Shown here: positions 47,186 through 56,391 of the stretch, one piece after another
Layout of the letters: each line of letters opens with the position of its first letter
Numbering within the stretch: position 1 is the stretch's first letter
Assembly: GCF_002277815.1 (NCBI RefSeq)
Contig: NZ_NKJI01000010.1
Span: 150,331-214,330 of the forward strand
DNA length: 64,000 bases
Direction: 5' to 3'
Source of the DNA: Pseudomonas sp. ERMR1:02
Lineage (GTDB): Bacteria; Pseudomonadota; Gammaproteobacteria; Pseudomonadales; Pseudomonadaceae
The notes under the pieces: generated by a model
Database searches by the model: none
What the model was told of the DNA's origin: nothing
What the model saw: only the letters and a program-made list of their open reading frames with translations
Position numbers and translations under genes: made by a program

Positions 47186-48606
47186 GTGACAATTGAATGG
47201 CTGTGCGCCCTCCTCGGGGCGATATTAATCGCAGATATCATGGGTTGGTGGGTCGTTCCCCGAAGGCTGACCGGTCTGCGCGCTGGCGTTAACATTGGTC
47301 TGTACACCTGTTACAGCGCGTCCATCTTTCTGTCCGGCAACTCACCCCTGCAACCGGTACGCGACGCTGACTCCGGGTCCTGGCAAGTGGCTGCTTCACT
47401 GTTGATGATCGTCTGGTGGTTTTTGAGTGCCCGGATGCTGACGGAATTGCTCAGCGCAATCCTGATATCCAGGACTGAAGGAGGCGGTCGCTTACTGAGG
47501 GAAGTGCTCGGCGCCCTGATTTTCCTGGTCGCCACCGTTGCTGCTGCGGCCTACGTACTGGAATTACCGGTAAAAGGGTTGCTGGCCACTTCTGGCGCGC
47601 TGGCGATCATTGTCGGCCTGGCTTTACAAAGCACACTCAGCGATGTGTTTAGCGGGATCGTCCTGAATGCCACTCGCCCTTATCAAGTGGGCGATTGGAT
47701 TCAAATCGATGGTATGGAAGGCAGGGTAACCGACATCGATTGGCGCGCCACATTGTTGCTGACCTCGCAAGGCAGTACCGTAGTCATACCCAACTCGGTC
47801 GCGGCGAAAACCAAAATACAAAACATGAGCCGGCCTGAAGATCAACACGGGGTGACGATAAGCCTGCATCTGCCCCTTCGATTTCGCCCCGAACGGATCC
47901 AGGAAATATTGGAGCAGGCGCTGCTGGGTTATTCCGCGCTACTACCAGTTCCTACACCCAAGGTAATTCTCAAAAGCATAACGGAGGGCTTACTGGAGTA
48001 TGAGGTGATTGGTTTTGTCGGCGCGCCTGCCGAAAAATCGCAGCACGTAATCGCCTTTACGACATTGCTTACAGGCATCTACGTGCATCCGGCGTTGATA
48101 TCGCCACTGCCACTGAGATCCCTGCGTCTGAGATTACTCGCGTCGTTTTGGACGATGTGCGCATTTTCGCAAGTTTCACCTCAGAGGATAAAGATCGTCT
48201 CGCGATGAACCTGCAATCGTCCTACCTGGCGACCGGCGATTGTGTTTTGAAAGCCAACGAAATCAGTGAGCAGCTATTGGTTATCGGTAGTGGTGTGGTG
48301 TCCGTCCAGTTGTACAGCGGGAACAACTGGGTCGAAGTCGCGCGGATGGGACCAGGAGAAGTACTAGGTGAAGAAGGCGTCATGGATAACAAGCCAAACG
48401 GAGCACAATTCATCGCGCTTTCCGCCGTCAAGGTTCTTCAACTGCATCGGGATGAAGTGCGCCAGTGTATGGGCGAAAGGTCGCAATTACGCGCGTCCCT
48501 TACCCGCCTTCAAATGGTCCGTCAGCAGCACGCCCGCTCCATTCTTTTGCAGAAAGCGCCGACGGCGGTACCCGGAGGGTTTCTGAAATGGTTGAGGCAT
48601 CACTGA
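47186..48606 (+). CDS. Mechanosensitive-channel-like protein with cyclic-nucleotide-binding domain, frameshifted
   Basis: About 473 residues from the GTG with GGAGG eight bases upstream. N-terminal membrane helices (about 1-150), then the MscS pore and beta domain (GLALQSTLSDVFSGIVLNAT, YQVGDWIQIDGMEGRVTDID, VIPNSVAAKTKI). One A is missing near 48047; corrected, QHV-N-RLYDIAYRHLRASGVD continues into a cNMP-binding domain (FTSEDKDRLAMNLQ, MGPGEVLGEEGVMDN). This is the bacterial cyclic-nucleotide-gated MscS (bCNG) architecture. The phosphate-binding arginine normally in the cassette is not evident (GEEGVMDNKPNG), so nucleotide binding is uncertain. Confidence 0.85.
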
Positions 48607-48794
48607 ACAATTGGCTCAAGCGATGAGCATAGCAATGGCTTTTTCATACGTAACAATGAAGTCAAAAGCCATGCAACAGTTTACAGAGCATGCAGGGTTC
48701 GAGCCTGAGCGCTTTATGCCTATGCATCCTCAAGGTCTTCGGCCTCCCGCAGGGGCCGCGCACACCTTCATCCCCTCCACTAACGGGTACCTTT

Positions 48795-49361
48795 ATGCAA
48801 GAACCTGAAAACGACAGGCCAGTGAAAGCGAATACGCTTTCGTGGGGCCATGGCCCTCATACTTTCGAAGTCTTTCTTGAACCCACTTGCCCCTATTCCG
48901 TCAAGGCGTTCCTCAAGTTTGATGCCCTCCTCGCAGAGGCTGGCGAGGACAGAATCACATTGATCATCCGCCTGCAGTCTCAGCCCTGGCATATGTTTTC
49001 CGGCGTCATCATCCGGTGCATCCTTGCGGCGGCGACGCTTGAAGGGGGCAAGGAAAATGCCAAGGCAGTCATGGCCGCAGTCGCGGCGCATCGGAGGGAG
49101 TTCGAATTTGACCATCACGCGGGTGGCCCGAATTTGGACGCAACACCCAGGGACATCATCGAGCGCATCGAGCGTTACAGTGGCATCACGTTGGCAGAGG
49201 CCTTCGCAACCCCAACCCTGGATCAAGCCATCAAATGGCAGTGCAAGTATGCTCGACAGAATGGCGTCCACGTTTCGCCCACTTTCATGATCAACGGGCT
49301 GATCCGGGCGAACATGAGCAGCGGTGACTCGGTGTCCTCCTGGATCGAGCAACTCAACTGA
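48795..49361 (+). CDS. DsbA-like thioredoxin-fold protein with CPYS site
   Basis: 188 residues from the ATG before QEPENDRPVKA. N-terminal VFLEPTCPYSVKAF gives C32-P-Y-S35, so only one active-site cysteine. cis-Pro loop VSPTFMING; helical insertion with FDHHAGGPNLDATP. No signal peptide, so it is cytoplasmic, unlike DsbA. The single-cysteine site suggests a glutathione-dependent isomerase or mycothiol-type reductase rather than a disulfide oxidase. It follows the channel gene; the convergent LysR gene is 35 bp away. Confidence 0.85.
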   Translation: MQEPENDRPVKANTLSWGHGPHTFEVFLEPTCPYSVKAFLKFDALLAEAGEDRITLIIRLQSQPWHMFSGVIIRCILAAATLEGGKENAKAVMAAVAAHRREFEFDHHAGGPNLDATPRDIIERIERYSGITLAEAFATPTLDQAIKWQCKYARQNGVHVSPTFMINGLIRANMSSGDSVSSWIEQLN

Positions 49362-49396
49362 GCCAATGCCGCTATCGCATAGCCCTTCAAGCCGCC

Positions 49397-50352
49397 TTAG
49401 CGCTGAGCATTGGCAGCCGATTCGACTATCACATCCCAGGGAGCCGGCACCGGAAACACTTCTTGTAGAAAGTCTACAAATGCCTTTACGTTTGGATTGC
49501 CTCTTCGGCTCTCGGGCCAAAGAGCGGTGATCACGAACCGGTCTACCGCATATTGGGGAAACACAGGTACCAACTCGCCGCGCTGCACATAAGGCGCGGC
49601 AACGTAAGTCGGAGAGATACCAATACCACCGCCAGCCGCTAGCGCCACTGCGACTGCATCGCTCACATCAATGGTCATGGTGGCGTCGGGAGTGATCTCG
49701 ACGACTCGCTCCCCACCTGGAACGGCCACCGTAACGCCTGCCCCGAACTCTGGTAACGGAAATTGATGCAATCATGATTGACGAGGTCGTCAATGTTGCG
49801 CGGTTTGCCCTTTCTGGCGAGGTAGCCGGGCGATGCAAAGGTGCAGATTCGATGAGGTCCGAGAGGCTTGGAAACCAGCCTGGAGTCCGCCAGATTGCCG
49901 ACCCTGATCGCGACATCTATCCCTTGCTCGATGATGTCGGAGAATTGATCGCCGAGTCGCAGGTCCACCACCAGCTTCGGATAACGCTCACGAAACGCCG
50001 GGAGCGCCGGGGCCAGGATGTTGACACCAATGGGAAGCGGCGCAGTCACCTTCAGAGTTCCTGACGGCTCGCCTCTCGACGCGACCGCAGCCTGTTCAAT
50101 GTCCTCGATTTCCCGGATCACCCGCAACGCACGTTCGTACAGTTCGCGTCCCTCAGGGGTCAAGGTCAGCGAGCGAGTGGTCCGACTGAAAAGGCGCAGG
50201 CCGAAATGTTCTTCCAGCCGCTGGACACTTTTGCTGACGGCCGAGGGTGATACGGAGAGATCCCGTGCAGCCGCTGTATAGCTACCCAGCGAGGCCGTGC
50301 GAGCAAAGGCGATAAGACCTGTCAGGCGGTCTAAACCTATTTGTGCTTTCAT
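49397..50352 (-). CDS. LysR-family regulator, frameshifted
   Basis: HTH at about 8-65 (GSYTAAARDLSVSPSAVSKS, LEEHFGLRLFSRTTRSL) and a LysR substrate-binding domain. A base is missing in the G-run near 49741; FQVGSESS should read FQVGERVVEITPDATMTIDV, giving about 318 residues ending VESAANAQR. Divergent from the SDR at 50452, 99 bases apart, so it probably regulates the SDR-OYE pair. Confidence 0.87.
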
Positions 50353-50451
50353 GGCACAAGAGTAACCACTTGAAACCCTATTATCAACTTTAAAGGATGC
50401 GAATAGGCTGTCCTCACAGCATCAATTCGATGCCCCGAGGAGTAAACAGCG

Positions 50452-51210
50452 ATGTCTGACATTTCCAGCCGCGGCCATACTAACGTACAACCAAACCTCC
50501 TACGGGATCGAACCGTGGTAATCGTCGGCGGTACATCCGGTATCGGGCTATCAACTGCAATTCAGGCCAAGGCGTCTGGCGCAAAGGTCTTCGTGATCGG
50601 TTCGAATCCAGACCGAGCACAGCAAGCCGCCGATACCCATGGGCTGGATGGCTGGCGTGCAGCTGATGTCACGAAGCCCGAACAAATCCAGGCCGCTCTG
50701 GCGGATATTCCAGCGGTCGATCACCTCGTGCTATTGGCCGGCACCTTCGTCGCCGGCAAAGTCCTTGAAGCCGACGTTACCTATCTGCATCGCGCTTTCG
50801 ACGAGCGAATCTGGGCTTCAGTACATGCTTTGAGGGCGCTCGGTGACCGCCTTTCCAAAGATGGCTCCGTCACCTTTATTTCCGGTGCGCTTGCAGATCG
50901 ACCCAATGCGTACGGCACGGCGGTGCTCGGCGCAGCATCAGCTGCCATGGAAGCATTCGCCCGTGGCCTCGCCCTCGAATTGGCGCCTATCCGAGTCAAC
51001 ACATTGTCTCCAGGCCCTATCGACACGCCGATCCTTGTGAAAGCCATGGGTGATGCACGCGATGGCTTTGTTGCTGCGCTTGAGCAGACCCTGCCGCTGC
51101 ATCGCCTCGGCACCGCTGACGAAGCGGGTGCAGCCGTGATGTTCCTGATGACCAACGGCTTCATGAACGGCGCCACGATCAACGTCGATGGCGGCGCACG
51201 CCTGGTTTAA
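50452..51210 (+). CDS. SDR-like protein with non-canonical active site, paralogue 2
   Basis: 252 residues, GAGGAG before the ATG. GGTSGIG cofactor motif; Y154 in NAYGTAV with V158 where Lys is expected; same GALADRPNAYGTAVL block as the paralogue at 43492. The two are close at DNA level too, for example over the last 150 codons, so they arose by duplication. The N-terminal 15 residues differ. Directly followed by the Old Yellow Enzyme gene with 36-bp spacing; the two likely form an operon. Confidence 0.89.
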   Translation: MSDISSRGHTNVQPNLLRDRTVVIVGGTSGIGLSTAIQAKASGAKVFVIGSNPDRAQQAADTHGLDGWRAADVTKPEQIQAALADIPAVDHLVLLAGTFVAGKVLEADVTYLHRAFDERIWASVHALRALGDRLSKDGSVTFISGALADRPNAYGTAVLGAASAAMEAFARGLALELAPIRVNTLSPGPIDTPILVKAMGDARDGFVAALEQTLPLHRLGTADEAGAAVMFLMTNGFMNGATINVDGGARLV

Positions 51211-51246
51211 ACCTGACACTTTCGTTCACCCTATAAGGAGGTCCAC

Positions 51247-52335
51247 ATGACCACACTATTCGAGCCCCTTCGTCTGGGCGCCATAACGTTACCTAACCGC
51301 ATCATCATGGCCCCGATGACACGGGCCAGGGGAACGCAGAATCACGTCCCAACCCCCATCATGGTCGACTACTACGCCCAACGTGCGACGGCGGGTCTTA
51401 TCATCAGCGAGGCGATAGGCATCAGCCAGCAAGGCCTGGGATGGGCTTACGCAACCGGCCTCTGGTCCGCTGAACAAATTGCCGGATGGCGGCTTATCAC
51501 CGACGCGGTCCACGCTGCTGGCGGCCGAATAATCGCTCAACTCTGGCACATGGGCCGGGTGGTTCATCCCAGCTTCCTTGATGGAGCACAACCCATAGCC
51601 CCCTCGGTGACGACAGCGCCTGGATTGGCCCATACCTACGCAGGGAAACAACCGTACTCCCAGGCTCGAGCTCTACCGCTTGAAGAGATTCCGTTGCTGA
51701 TTGCCGAGTTCGCCCAGGCAGGCCGGAATGCGTTGCTGGCAGGGTTTGATGGCGTCCAGATTCACGCCGCCAACGGATATCTGATCGATCAGTTTTTAAG
51801 GGACAGTGGCAACTTTCGCACCGACGCATACGGAGGATCGATTGAAAACAGAGTCAGGCTGCTCAAGGAGGTCACGCAAGCGGTCGCGGGAGTCGTTGGA
51901 GCAGATCGGACGGGTGTTCGATTAACCCCCAGCAGTCATGACCAGGGCGTGAGGGACAGTAATCCTGTGCCTCTGTTTATCCACGCCGCTGAAGTGTTAT
52001 CCGAGATCGGCATTGCCCATCTCGAGCTTCGCGAGCCGCCGGCTGACGGGAGTTTTGGCGTATCGGAATACCCTCCAAGTGCAGCCATCATTCGTAATGC
52101 CTTCAAAGGCACGCTTATCCTTAACTCAGATTACGATTCGGCTCGTGCCCAGGCAGTTGTGGAAGCGGGTATTGCCGATGCGGTCGCGTTCGGACGTCCA
52201 TTTATCGCTAATCCCCAGTTGCCAGAGGTGCTTCGCAGTCGCTTGCCACTGACGCAAGAGGATCGTTCGACGTGGTTCAGCCAGGGGAAGGAAGGCTACA
52301 CCGACTATCCCGGGCTTTCTTTGCAGCTAGGTTGA
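51247..52335 (+). CDS. Old Yellow Enzyme-family NADH:flavin oxidoreductase
   Basis: 362 residues, with AAGGAGG before the ATG. FMN barrel with LPNRIIMAPMTRAR start, the His/Asn substrate pair in QIHAANGYLIDQF, then FRTDAYGGSIENRVRL and VAFGRPFIANPQL. Member of the NemA/XenB-like classical branch; it should reduce activated C=C bonds or nitro compounds with NAD(P)H. Operonic with the SDR-like gene and bracketed by two LysR genes. Confidence 0.93.
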   Translation: MTTLFEPLRLGAITLPNRIIMAPMTRARGTQNHVPTPIMVDYYAQRATAGLIISEAIGISQQGLGWAYATGLWSAEQIAGWRLITDAVHAAGGRIIAQLWHMGRVVHPSFLDGAQPIAPSVTTAPGLAHTYAGKQPYSQARALPLEEIPLLIAEFAQAGRNALLAGFDGVQIHAANGYLIDQFLRDSGNFRTDAYGGSIENRVRLLKEVTQAVAGVVGADRTGVRLTPSSHDQGVRDSNPVPLFIHAAEVLSEIGIAHLELREPPADGSFGVSEYPPSAAIIRNAFKGTLILNSDYDSARAQAVVEAGIADAVAFGRPFIANPQLPEVLRSRLPLTQEDRSTWFSQGKEGYTDYPGLSLQLG

Positions 52336-52372
52336 AACAGGTAGGAGCGGCGTGTGGTGTCGTTTTGCACGC

Positions 52373-53281
52373 CTAGGCGTGCGTCACCAGAAGCGACTCA
52401 CACTTATCTTTCAAGTACGCATAGAGCAAACGAAGTGCCGGAGTGAACTGCTTCCTATGCGGGCAGACGAAACTTAAAGGATAAAGCTCACCTGCAACCT
52501 CAGGCAGTAATACCTCCAAGTGACCGGCACTTACATCTTCACAAACGTCCATCCATGATTTGTACAAAATCCCCTCCCCCGCGATGGCGCATCGTCGAAT
52601 GACGTCTGCGTCATCGCTTAGAACAGGGCCGTTTACAATAACGAAGTCACTCTCCGGCAACTTGGGAAATATCCATCTGTCGTAGAGTTTTCCATTCATA
52701 TGGAAGCGAAGACACGCATGAGTCTTAAGGTCTTCCACGGACTTGGGCCGCCCGTGCAGCGCTATATAAGCCGGCGATGCAGCCAGTACGCGGCGATTGC
52801 CAGGCACTAAGGGCAACGAGATAAAGTCGGCGTTTTGTACCGTGCCATACCTGACGGCCACGTCTATGGGATCGCGAAAGATGTCCGAGACGCTATCGGA
52901 CAACATCACTCGGAGCACCAGGCCAGGGTTGTCTCGTCGAAAATCGATCAGCCAGGGAAGCAACACATTTCTCCCGAAATCTGAGGCACTGGCGATCTGC
53001 AAAACCCCATGGAGTTTCAGATCGTCCTGCTGTAACCCGGCTCTACCCTCGCTGAGCGTATTCAGGACATCCCGAGCATAAGGCAGATAACGCTCGCCCT
53101 CTGCGGTAAGGCGCAGACTTCGTGTTGATCTCGCAAACAGGCGCGTATCAAGTTCGCACTCCAAGCGTTTGATAGCGGCGCTGATTTGAGCAGGAAAGAG
53201 ATCCATTTCCCTGGCCACGGCGGAGAAACTGTCAACTGTTGCCACACGCACAAAGATGGCTAGGTCGTTAAATCTGATCAT
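52373..53281 (-). CDS. LysR-family transcriptional regulator
   Basis: 302 residues, intact. HTH (AVAREMDLFPAQISAAIKRL, RLFARSTRSLRLTAEG) and substrate domain (VLRVMLSDSVSDIFRDPIDV). Convergent with the OYE gene. Possible target: OYE-SDR genes or the damaged genes to its right; no operator is apparent. Confidence 0.92.
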   Translation of the reverse strand: MIRFNDLAIFVRVATVDSFSAVAREMDLFPAQISAAIKRLECELDTRLFARSTRSLRLTAEGERYLPYARDVLNTLSEGRAGLQQDDLKLHGVLQIASASDFGRNVLLPWLIDFRRDNPGLVLRVMLSDSVSDIFRDPIDVAVRYGTVQNADFISLPLVPGNRRVLAASPAYIALHGRPKSVEDLKTHACLRFHMNGKLYDRWIFPKLPESDFVIVNGPVLSDDADVIRRCAIAGEGILYKSWMDVCEDVSAGHLEVLLPEVAGELYPLSFVCPHRKQFTPALRLLYAYLKDKCESLLVTHA

Positions 53282-54466
53282 TACTGCGCTCTCTTAATAT
53301 GAAACCCATAGACATTTAATTAAAAGACCATATAAGACGGCAGAACCAAAATGGTATTCCATGTGAGGCATATTTTTCGATCATTCCCTGAATCAATTCA
53401 TGCGCGTTAACCGCATACTCAATTTACGAGGCTGCCATTACGTCTTCACAGCCTTTAGGGGCATTCCACATCCGGACGCCAAGCGCTTCGCTTCGTTGAT
53501 CAACAGTGGTAGAGCGCTACTTGAAGAACATCTCTCATCCATCAATTACATGCGTAGGCGTCTAAATTAGGGGTTTCCGGGAGCCAGGGAAATGCGATAA
53601 GATGGAATTTCAGAGATGCCGCGATGGCACAAATGGACTTGATCACCGGTCCTGCCCGCTGCGGACGGTGTATTGAGGCTTCGGAGCTATTTAGCGCTAA
53701 CGCTGATCAAACATGCCGAAGGATGCGGGATCGACTTCTGGAAAGCGCGTCGCCCACTGCGACGAAACACGTGTGCAAGTGCTGTAAGAGCCTGGTCGAG
53801 AACCGAGCAGCCAATCCTGCGTGTAGGCGCAAACCGGCGAGTCACCGAATCAGCCTGTGATCCTTTTTGACTACTTGACCAGCCAGGCGCAGGAGTTTCC
53901 CTCGCGCTTGGAAGCGACTAATCCTGCAGCCACTCTCCAAGCAGTTGCGTCGTTAACTCTGGATATTCCAACGGCGGCAGGTGTCCACATTCTGGTAACA
54001 CAACCAACCGCGAGCGCGGTATGCCGCGTTGGATTTCCTCCGACTCGGTGCCAGACATGCAGACCTCAATGCGGATCCGGTGAGTAAACCTCTACCGTTT
54101 TCAGAGATGAGGCAGAACATCGGCTATCTTTCCGAGCTATTCATTCAATCCATAACATTGCCTTCCCAGAAGGCTGAGGACGCCACCCAGGATCAAGCCG
54201 CCGAGATCGGGGATACCGGCGGGCGACTGGGGGCAAAAATGGGGGCATAACTAGTTTTTTATCGCCTGAAACTACCGCCCTAGAGCCCAGTCAAAATGTT
54301 TTTCGGGGATCCGGACAGTCTGTGAAATGCTCATGCGGCCTTCGACGGAGGTCGCGTATCGCTCTGCCAGCGTGAGCCTGACCGACGAAGGCGACACATC
54401 GGCCCGGCCCTGGCCGCTTTTCACACACGTTACACGGAAGTCAAAGTGCAGCTTGAGCCGCAGGTC
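53282..54466. other. Gene-poor region with decayed remnants
   Basis: About 1.2 kb with no intact gene. AT-rich promoter-like DNA sits at 53290-53400 upstream of the LysR gene. A 56-codon plus-strand frame (53400-53570, MRVNRILNLRGCHYVF...) has no family I know and no clear ribosome site. Two recognisable fragments (hydrolase end, LysR piece) are listed separately. The mixture suggests deletion-driven decay. Confidence 0.6.
53918..54092 (-). pseudogene. C-terminal fragment of an alpha/beta hydrolase
   Basis: Translation gives THRIRIEVCMSGTESEEIQR, then GIPRSRLVVLPECGHLPPLE and YPELTTQLLGEWLQD-stop. This is the last 55 residues of an alpha/beta hydrolase including the catalytic-His motif CGHLPPLE. 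The upstream body is absent. Confidence 0.72.
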
Positions 54467-54483
54467 TTAAACCAACTCGCCTA
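54330..54483 (+). pseudogene. Small LysR-like fragment
   Basis: SVSLTDEG followed, after a frame change, by HIGPALAAFHTRYTEVKVQL E and a stop. It matches the junction between the HTH and the substrate domain of LysR proteins (P-x-L-x-x-F-x-x-R-Y-P-x-V). Both ends are missing. Confidence 0.55.
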
Positions 54484-54997
54484 AAGAGGCAGCGTTAAAT
54501 CCGTTCAACTCTGCATAGTCGCCATTTTCGACCTTCGTTACCCAATCATGGTCACTGAGCAGGACGCGACCGACAGCGATCAGGTCAAACTCTTCTCGCT
54601 CCATGCGCTCGACGAGCCGGTCCAGGCTCGCAGGAGCTGATCCCTTGCCGGCGAACGCATTCGTCACGTCGTTATCCAGGCCAACCGAACCAACGCTAAT
54701 GGTCGTGGCCCCCGTCACTTTCTTCGCCCATCCCGCGCAGTTAAGACCATTATCGCCGTCAATCTCGGGGAACTCAGGTTCCCAGAAGCGTCGCTGCGAG
54801 CAGTGCAAGACGTCGACACCGGCCTCGACCAGCGGCAGCAGCCAGTCCTCCATCACCGCAGGCGTTTCAGCGACGCGCACTCCGTAGTCCTGCTGCTTCC
54901 ACTGGCTGACGCGCATGATGATCGGGAATTCAGGGCCGACCGCCTGACGAAATGGACGCTCGCCAAATTGCCCGAAGTTGAAGCGGCTCGGTTGCAA
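54467..54997 (-). pseudogene. C-terminal half of an OYE-type flavin oxidoreductase
   Basis: About 175 residues: AVGPEFPIIMRVSQWKQQDY, LVEAGVDVLHCSQRRFWEPE, LIAVGRVLLSDHDWVTKVEN. It matches only the distal half of an Old Yellow Enzyme-like barrel of a different branch from the intact OYE at 51247. The N-terminal half with the FMN-binding start is replaced by unrelated sequence near 54940. Not expected to fold into an active enzyme. Confidence 0.75.
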
Positions 54998-55117
54998 TTT
55001 GACGAGGCGGCGCAGGCGAAATGACCGTGCAAGCAGCTAAGTGCTGACTTGCCTGTGAGGGCAGCCGAAGTGGATAGATAAAATCGTTAATCCTTTGACC
55101 AAATGGCTGCTCACCGG

Positions 55118-56389
55118 TCAAAAACGATACGTCAGCGACGTGCCGAAACCATTAGCGCTATTTTTGTATTTGGAGCTGTAAGCCCCCCTGGTTGCTGAAA
55201 CATCATTGACCTTCACGCTTTCTTCCCACAAATAGGAATACGCAAAGTCGACCGTGACATTGTCGACTGGTGTCCAGCCCGCCCCCAGGCTGAAGACTGT
55301 TCGATCACCCGTAGGAATGCGCGGCGACCGGTTAGTGTTATTGGTGGGAGACTGATCCACGGACAAACCGGTGCGCAGCACCCATTGCTTGTTGAGTTGA
55401 TACGCTGTGCCGACGGCATGGGCCCAAGTGTCATGCCAGTTTTCCTCTTCGGTCACCGTGCTCAACGAGTTACGCAGTACTGCCGGTAATCCTGTGTTTT
55501 CAATCGTGAGCGCTTTGAAGCGACTCCAGCGCGTCCAGGTGCTGCCCAGGTATAGGGTCCAGTTGTCAGTGAGTTGATGGGTTACTGATAAATCTACCGA
55601 CTCGGGAAGATCAACATCCAACGAGGCGTCATAACTCTGACCGCTGAGGCCCAGCAGGCTAAAGGTCCCGTTCGTAACCTTGGTTTTTGCGTCCAGGTGG
55701 TAACTGACTTTTGAATGGTAGGCCACGCCCAATCGTGTACTTTGCGTCGCCTGCACCAGCACGCCGGCGTTGAAACCCAAGGCCGTATCGTCCCCACTGC
55801 TCTTGACCTTGCCATCGTTGGTACCGGGACTAAAGGCGTTAGGGGCCATCGCGGATAACTCACCGCTTATACGGTTGATGGTTGGGCCGAATCCAATCGA
55901 CACCTTATCGTTAAAGGCATAGCTGACCGTGGGCTGGAACGTCAGCGTCGTAACCTCGCTTTTATTCGCATAATAACGACCCGCAAAATCGCTGCCGTAG
56001 TCGGTTATCAAGCCAAATGGCACGTAAAAGCCAACACCGAACGCCCAGTGCTCATCGATGGGTTTGACGTAATAGCCCATGGGTACCGTGGTCACGGGCA
56101 CCATGTCACCGTCTTGCTTGCCACCGAAGGTGCTGTGGCTTTGGCTGATGTCAGATTTTGCGAAGAGCGTTGCCGCCCCCACGCTGACCTGTTCGTGCTT
56201 GAGGCGAGACATGCCCGCCGGGTTTCCAAAAACGGTGCTCGCGTCCTCGGCCGAGGAAGATCGACCGGCGAACCCGGTTCCCATCCCGCTGATACTCTGT
56301 TCGTTAAGGGCAAAACCACTCCCGAACACTTGCACCGATGCGAACGCAGCAGCGAAGCCAAGCGGAGTCTGGAGGCTGATTCTTTTCAT
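55118..56389 (-). CDS. FadL/OmpP1-family outer-membrane transporter
   Basis: 423 residues with signal peptide (to about residue 27, FGSGFALNEQS) and the FadL N-terminal hatch motif ALNEQSISGMGTGFAGRSS, NPAGMSRL. Beta-barrel strands continue to a terminal Phe (SLTYRF), the outer-membrane insertion signal. It starts only 2 bp after the RND gene's stop and should be cotranscribed. FadL proteins admit hydrophobic compounds such as fatty acids or aromatics; with an RND pump it could serve uptake, or act in exchange of the same class of compound. Confidence 0.92.
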   Translation of the reverse strand: MKRISLQTPLGFAAAFASVQVFGSGFALNEQSISGMGTGFAGRSSSAEDASTVFGNPAGMSRLKHEQVSVGAATLFAKSDISQSHSTFGGKQDGDMVPVTTVPMGYYVKPIDEHWAFGVGFYVPFGLITDYGSDFAGRYYANKSEVTTLTFQPTVSYAFNDKVSIGFGPTINRISGELSAMAPNAFSPGTNDGKVKSSGDDTALGFNAGVLVQATQSTRLGVAYHSKVSYHLDAKTKVTNGTFSLLGLSGQSYDASLDVDLPESVDLSVTHQLTDNWTLYLGSTWTRWSRFKALTIENTGLPAVLRNSLSTVTEEENWHDTWAHAVGTAYQLNKQWVLRTGLSVDQSPTNNTNRSPRIPTGDRTVFSLGAGWTPVDNVTVDFAYSYLWEESVKVNDVSATRGAYSSKYKNSANGFGTSLTYRF

Positions 56390-56391
56390 TG

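Noticed and set aside
53624..53870. Two overlapping plus-strand frames of 65-78 codons, considered as an IS remnant
   Set aside because: No transposase motif, terminal repeats or ribosome site could be seen.
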